DNA of 64,000 bases from contig JABYQQ010000019.1 in assembly GCA_022605405.1 (NCBI GenBank), positions 682,001 to 746,000 on the forward strand. The letters are read 5' to 3'. The DNA is from Earliella scabrosa (taxonomy: Eukaryota; Basidiomycota; Agaricomycetes; Polyporales; Polyporaceae). This document shows, one piece after another, positions 56,702-64,000 of this stretch (its first letter is position 1; each line of letters begins with the position of its first letter). The notes beneath the pieces were generated by a model, which made no database searches, was not told the DNA's origin, and worked only from the letters and a program-made list of their open reading frames with translations. The position numbers and the translations under genes were made by a program.

Positions 56702-59182
56702 ATGAGTACGCCGGGACTGTTTCAGAACATCAGAGTCTACTGTGCGTGTCTCCCTTCCTGCATGGCCCCTGACACAAATTTCTGATCGTTTGTGTGCATA
56801 CAGGGCTCGCCTTCATTGTCTATTGGGGCATCGTCCTGTTCGGTTATGATACGTGAGTACTCTCCAGTGTTCTTCACCCCGTATATGCGCTCAACAGCGC
56901 TCGCCATGCGACAGCGGCATCGGCGGTGGCGTGGTGTCTATGAACTACTTCAAGGAGCACTTCGGCCTCATGAACCCCGACGGAAGCCCGAACACCAAGA
57001 AGGCCAACGAGGTCTCGTCCAACGTCGTCTCCGTTCTCCAGGCTGGTGCCATCTTCGGCGCATTGGGGAGCGCGCCCATCTCTGGTGAGCGTTCGTCTCT
57101 CTTTCCCATCTGGGCACGGGCAGAAAAGTAGGCGGTGGGAGGCCAGTCATGCGACGCGATGCCGCGCGAATGGTTCTGCTCCCATGCGCGTCAGTGAAGA
57201 CCATCTGAATCTTCCGGGCGTCTCGTGCGGATCATCGTCGCTCTGCCATCACCACGCTCGCTATATGCGCTCGTGCGGGGCTCACGCAGAGTAGTTGGGC
57301 AAGGTTCACGGTGATCCACGGTCCTGTAGATCAAGTTATAAGTGGCAGTGCCGCTGTGACTTCTTTCTTACGGCAGCGTCTTTTGCAGTTGCTTGGAATA
57401 GATTGATCTTCATCATGGCCTTCACGCTGACCGTCAGTTCGTTGACTAGCTGCGATTGGGAGGAAATGGTCTTTGTTCTCCTTCACGGTCTTCTTCAGCG
57501 TTGGCGCGGTAAGTCCAGCTTATTTGGGCTGACGGTGAACTTGGACTGACGAGGTCGTATAGATCCTTCAAACAGTAGCGGGCGGTTCTCGCGGGATTGG
57601 CTACATCTACGCCGGCCGTGTGCTCGCTGGTGTCGGTATCGGTGCCATCTCTGCCGTGGCTCCCGCATATGTATCAGAGTGCTCGCCGAAGGAGGTCCGT
57701 GGTCGCATCACTGGGTTGTTCCAGATCATGGTCGCTATTGGCGTCATGATATCCTACTTCGTCAACTGTGAGTCTTCCGACTCTCTTCCGCGCATGCATT
57801 TCTCATGTCCGAGGACGGTGTTCAGTCGGTGTTGGCATCCACATCCATTCCGGCTACAACGTGTGGCGTATACCTTTTGGTTTCCAGCTCGTTCCTGCGG
57901 GCATCCTGGCGTTCGGCCTTCTCACCGTCAAGGAATCGCCTCGGTGGCTTGCGTCGAAGGGCCGTACGGAGCTAGCCCTCGCTAACCTTGCGTATCTCCG
58001 GAAGCGCCCTATCGACGATGAGACCGTGCGCGCCGAGATGGCTGAGATCGAGGCTGCGATTGTGGAAGAGCGTGAGGCCCGGAAGGGTCTGGGCATGCGC
58101 GAGGCGTTCCTCGGCAAGGGCAACTTCATCCGGTTCGTCATCGCAGTCGTCATCTTCATCCTGCAGCAGTGGGGCGGCCAGAACTCGGTCAACTACTACG
58201 CACCCCAAATCTTCGAATCCGTGAGCTGGTCGATCTCGTGTTCTTCCGCGCGAGTGCTCATTGGGTCATGACAGATCGGATACACGGGCACGTCGAACTC
58301 GCTACTCGCGTCCGGTATCTACGGTATCGTCAAGGTCGTCGCCACCGCGATCTTCGTCTTCTTCATGGTCGACAGTCTCGGTCGCAAGATGTCCCTGTTC
58401 ATCTCGTCCGTCGGGATGGGCACCCTCTTCTTCATCATCGGCGCGCTGCTCAAGACGCACCCTCCGCCCGCGGACGCCGTTGAGCCTCCTCCGGCGAGCA
58501 AGGCGATGGCTGCGATGCTCTACATCTACGTGTGCTTCTACAGCATGGGTTGGGGACCGCTCCCGTACGTTTTCTCCCGGCCGTCCGGTGCGGATGTATC
58601 GCGGTGTGCTCACTGTGCTTCGTCATTAGATGGGTCTACGTCTCGGACATCTTCCCGACTCGCACGCGGCACTACGGTCTCTCCACAGCCAGCGCGTCTC
58701 AATGGCTCTTTAGTACGTCAGCCTCCGCTGACTTTGTTATGTAGTGTGATGCTGACCGCCTGACCCCGTAGACTTCGTGCTCTCCAAGGTCACGCCGAGC
58801 CTGGTCACCTCGCTGGGGTACAAGATCTTCCTTATGTTCGCGGCCATCAACATCGGCGGAATGGCCACCTTCTCTCTGTACGTCCGCGTGTGCTTCTCTG
58901 TCGGTGTTTGGCTGACTCCGAGTGCGCGCCTCGTTCAGACTCATTCCCGAGACGAAGGGCCGCTCGCTCGAGGAGATGGACGTCATCTTCGGCTCTGTCT
59001 CGGCAGACCAACGGCAAGCGGACATTGCGAGGCAGGAACGAGGTGAGTGCTTATTGCTAGACAAAGTTTTGAGTTGGTTGGTGTACCGAAGATCGTCCGA
59101 CGCTGACGCACTTTCCGTCGCAGCGCTCGACCACCACCACAACGAGACGACGTCGGAACGGTCGATAGACAATAAAGTCTGA
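56702..59182 (+). CDS. MFS sugar transporter
   Basis: Multi-exon gene, ATG 56702 (MSTPGLFQNIRVY), stop 59180-59182. The product is a 12-span proton-coupled hexose-type transporter of the plasma membrane. Sugar-porter signatures in order: FGYDTGIGGGVVSM, AAIGRKWSLFSFT, YIYAGRVLAGVGIGAISAVAP, YVSECSPKEVRG, KESPRWLASKGR, QQWGGQNSVNYYAP, DSLGRKMSL, VYVSDIFPTRTRHYG and PETKGRSLEEMD. Charged C-terminal tail. One intron (57085-57449) is 365 nt, against about 50-60 nt for the rest. The exon that follows restores the frame exactly (TCT G joined to CT GCG). Substrate specificity cannot be told from sequence. Confidence 0.88.
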
Positions 59183-63336
<4,154 letters not shown>

Positions 63337-63681
63337 GATGTAGCCTGCGACGATCGCGTTATGTGGTGAGGAGTTGCTTGGATTGTTAGGTGTGTGCTTG
63401 AGAGTCACGGGCGAGCCGACAGAAGTAGATCAAAGCGTACGTTGTAGATTGTATCAACCTAGTGCTGTATCAACACCGAACCACTTGTACAGACGTTCAA
63501 CTACTGCAGAGCTGAGGACCTGCCTCAAGGTGGGGCCATGGACGGAACCGCCGAGAACTATTGGGAAGAATGTCCGTTACACAGAAGCACGGGTCGCGTC
63601 GTACATATGTGTGAAACCATCGAGCATGTCCGAATCGGTTCTGCATGGGTATGACGTGAACAAGACAATGTCCGCGAGTGA
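63337..63681. other. Intergenic between SPE3-LYS9 and the right-edge gene
   Basis: About 345 nt between convergent genes. No feature seen. Confidence 0.35.
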
Positions 63682-64000
63682 TTATAGAGGTGAGGATTCG
63701 GGACGCGGGGACTGTGGGGGCGTGGATTGAGAAGGCGGGGACAGTGTGGGAGGCGGGGGCAGTGTGGGAGGCGCGGATTGAGAAGGCGCGGATTCGGCAG
63801 GCGGGGATGTGGGAGGCGTGGATTGAGAAGGTGTGGATTGAGAAGGTGTGGATTGAGAAGGTGGTGATTGAGAAGGCGGGGATTGCAGAGCCGGGGATTC
63901 GGAACGTGGAGTTTGAGGAGACGGGGATCCGAGAGGGGGGGATTCGGGACGCGGCGAGCTGTCACGATGAGCCTGTACTAGATCGCGGAGCTCGGAAAGC
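63682..64000 (-). CDS. C-terminus of a Ser/Pro/Gln-rich protein (partial)
   Basis: The minus-strand frame is open from the right edge to a TAA at 63682-63684, giving 105 codons of a gene starting beyond the window. It begins LSELRDLVQAHRDSSPRPES, a helix-like stretch, and continues as imperfect repeats of P-S-Q-S-[PT]-P, ending RPESSPL. The other two minus frames read as Leu/Asn/Pro or Ile/Ser/Pro repeats and are less protein-like. It is probably a disordered tail. The rest of the protein is not visible, so no function is given. Confidence 0.5.
   Translation of the reverse strand, partial: LSELRDLVQAHRDSSPRPESPPLGSPSPQTPRSESPALQSPPSQSPPSQSTPSQSTPSQSTPPTSPPAESAPSQSAPPTLPPPPTLSPPSQSTPPQSPRPESSPL

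Overview
The window is nuclear DNA of a filamentous basidiomycete, most likely an Agaricomycete of the polypore type. The evidence is dense genes on both strands, GC-rich coding sequence, many 50-60 nt GT-AG introns, families typical of this group (DUF6534 membrane proteins, F-box/LRR paralogs, a basidiomycete sesquiterpene synthase, a CE16 esterase), and the spermidine synthase-saccharopine dehydrogenase fusion known from Basidiomycota. All gene models were spliced by eye. Exon borders are given only where both the reading frame and the GT-AG signals agree.

Layout. 0.8-3.0 kb: a DUF6534-type membrane protein. 3.9-23.2 kb: an accessory block built by local duplication. It holds four F-box-like paralogs (+), four alpha/beta-hydrolase-3 esterase paralogs (-) interleaved with them, a tandem pair of senescence-domain genes (one truncated), one class I sesquiterpene synthase (-) and a decayed DUF6534 fragment. 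23.9 kb: a tRNA-Thr(AGU) gene with a 10-nt intron. 24.1-28.2 kb: two divergent SET-domain genes, an EZH2-like H3K27 methyltransferase (-) and a SMYD-like protein (+). 28.4-32.2 kb: an OTT_1508-like deaminase and a secreted CE16-type esterase, both (-). 32.9-38.6 kb: two tandem F-box/LRR proteins (+). 39.7-41.8 kb: protein farnesyltransferase beta (-). 42.2 kb: an intronless tRNA-Thr(AGU) whose mature sequence is identical to the first copy. 42.6-45.7 kb: two related membrane/coiled-coil proteins of unknown role (-). 46.1-50.1 kb: phospholipase D (-). 50.7-54.6 kb: an inverted pair of kinase-like genes, one decayed (-) and one apparently intact (+), with a possible Crinkler-type N-terminal header. 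56.7-59.2 kb: an MFS sugar transporter (+). 60.1-63.3 kb: the SPE3-LYS9 fusion (+). 63.7-64.0 kb: the C-terminus of a Ser/Pro/Gln-rich protein entering from the right edge (-).

How the genes relate. The housekeeping genes (EZH2, RAM1, PLD, SPE3-LYS9, transporter) act in unrelated pathways and look like ordinary euchromatic neighbours. The 3.9-23.2 kb block is the dynamic part: F-box genes and esterases repeat in a divergent arrangement around a terpene synthase. This could be a small specialised-metabolism locus or simply a duplication-prone segment. The sequence alone does not decide between them.
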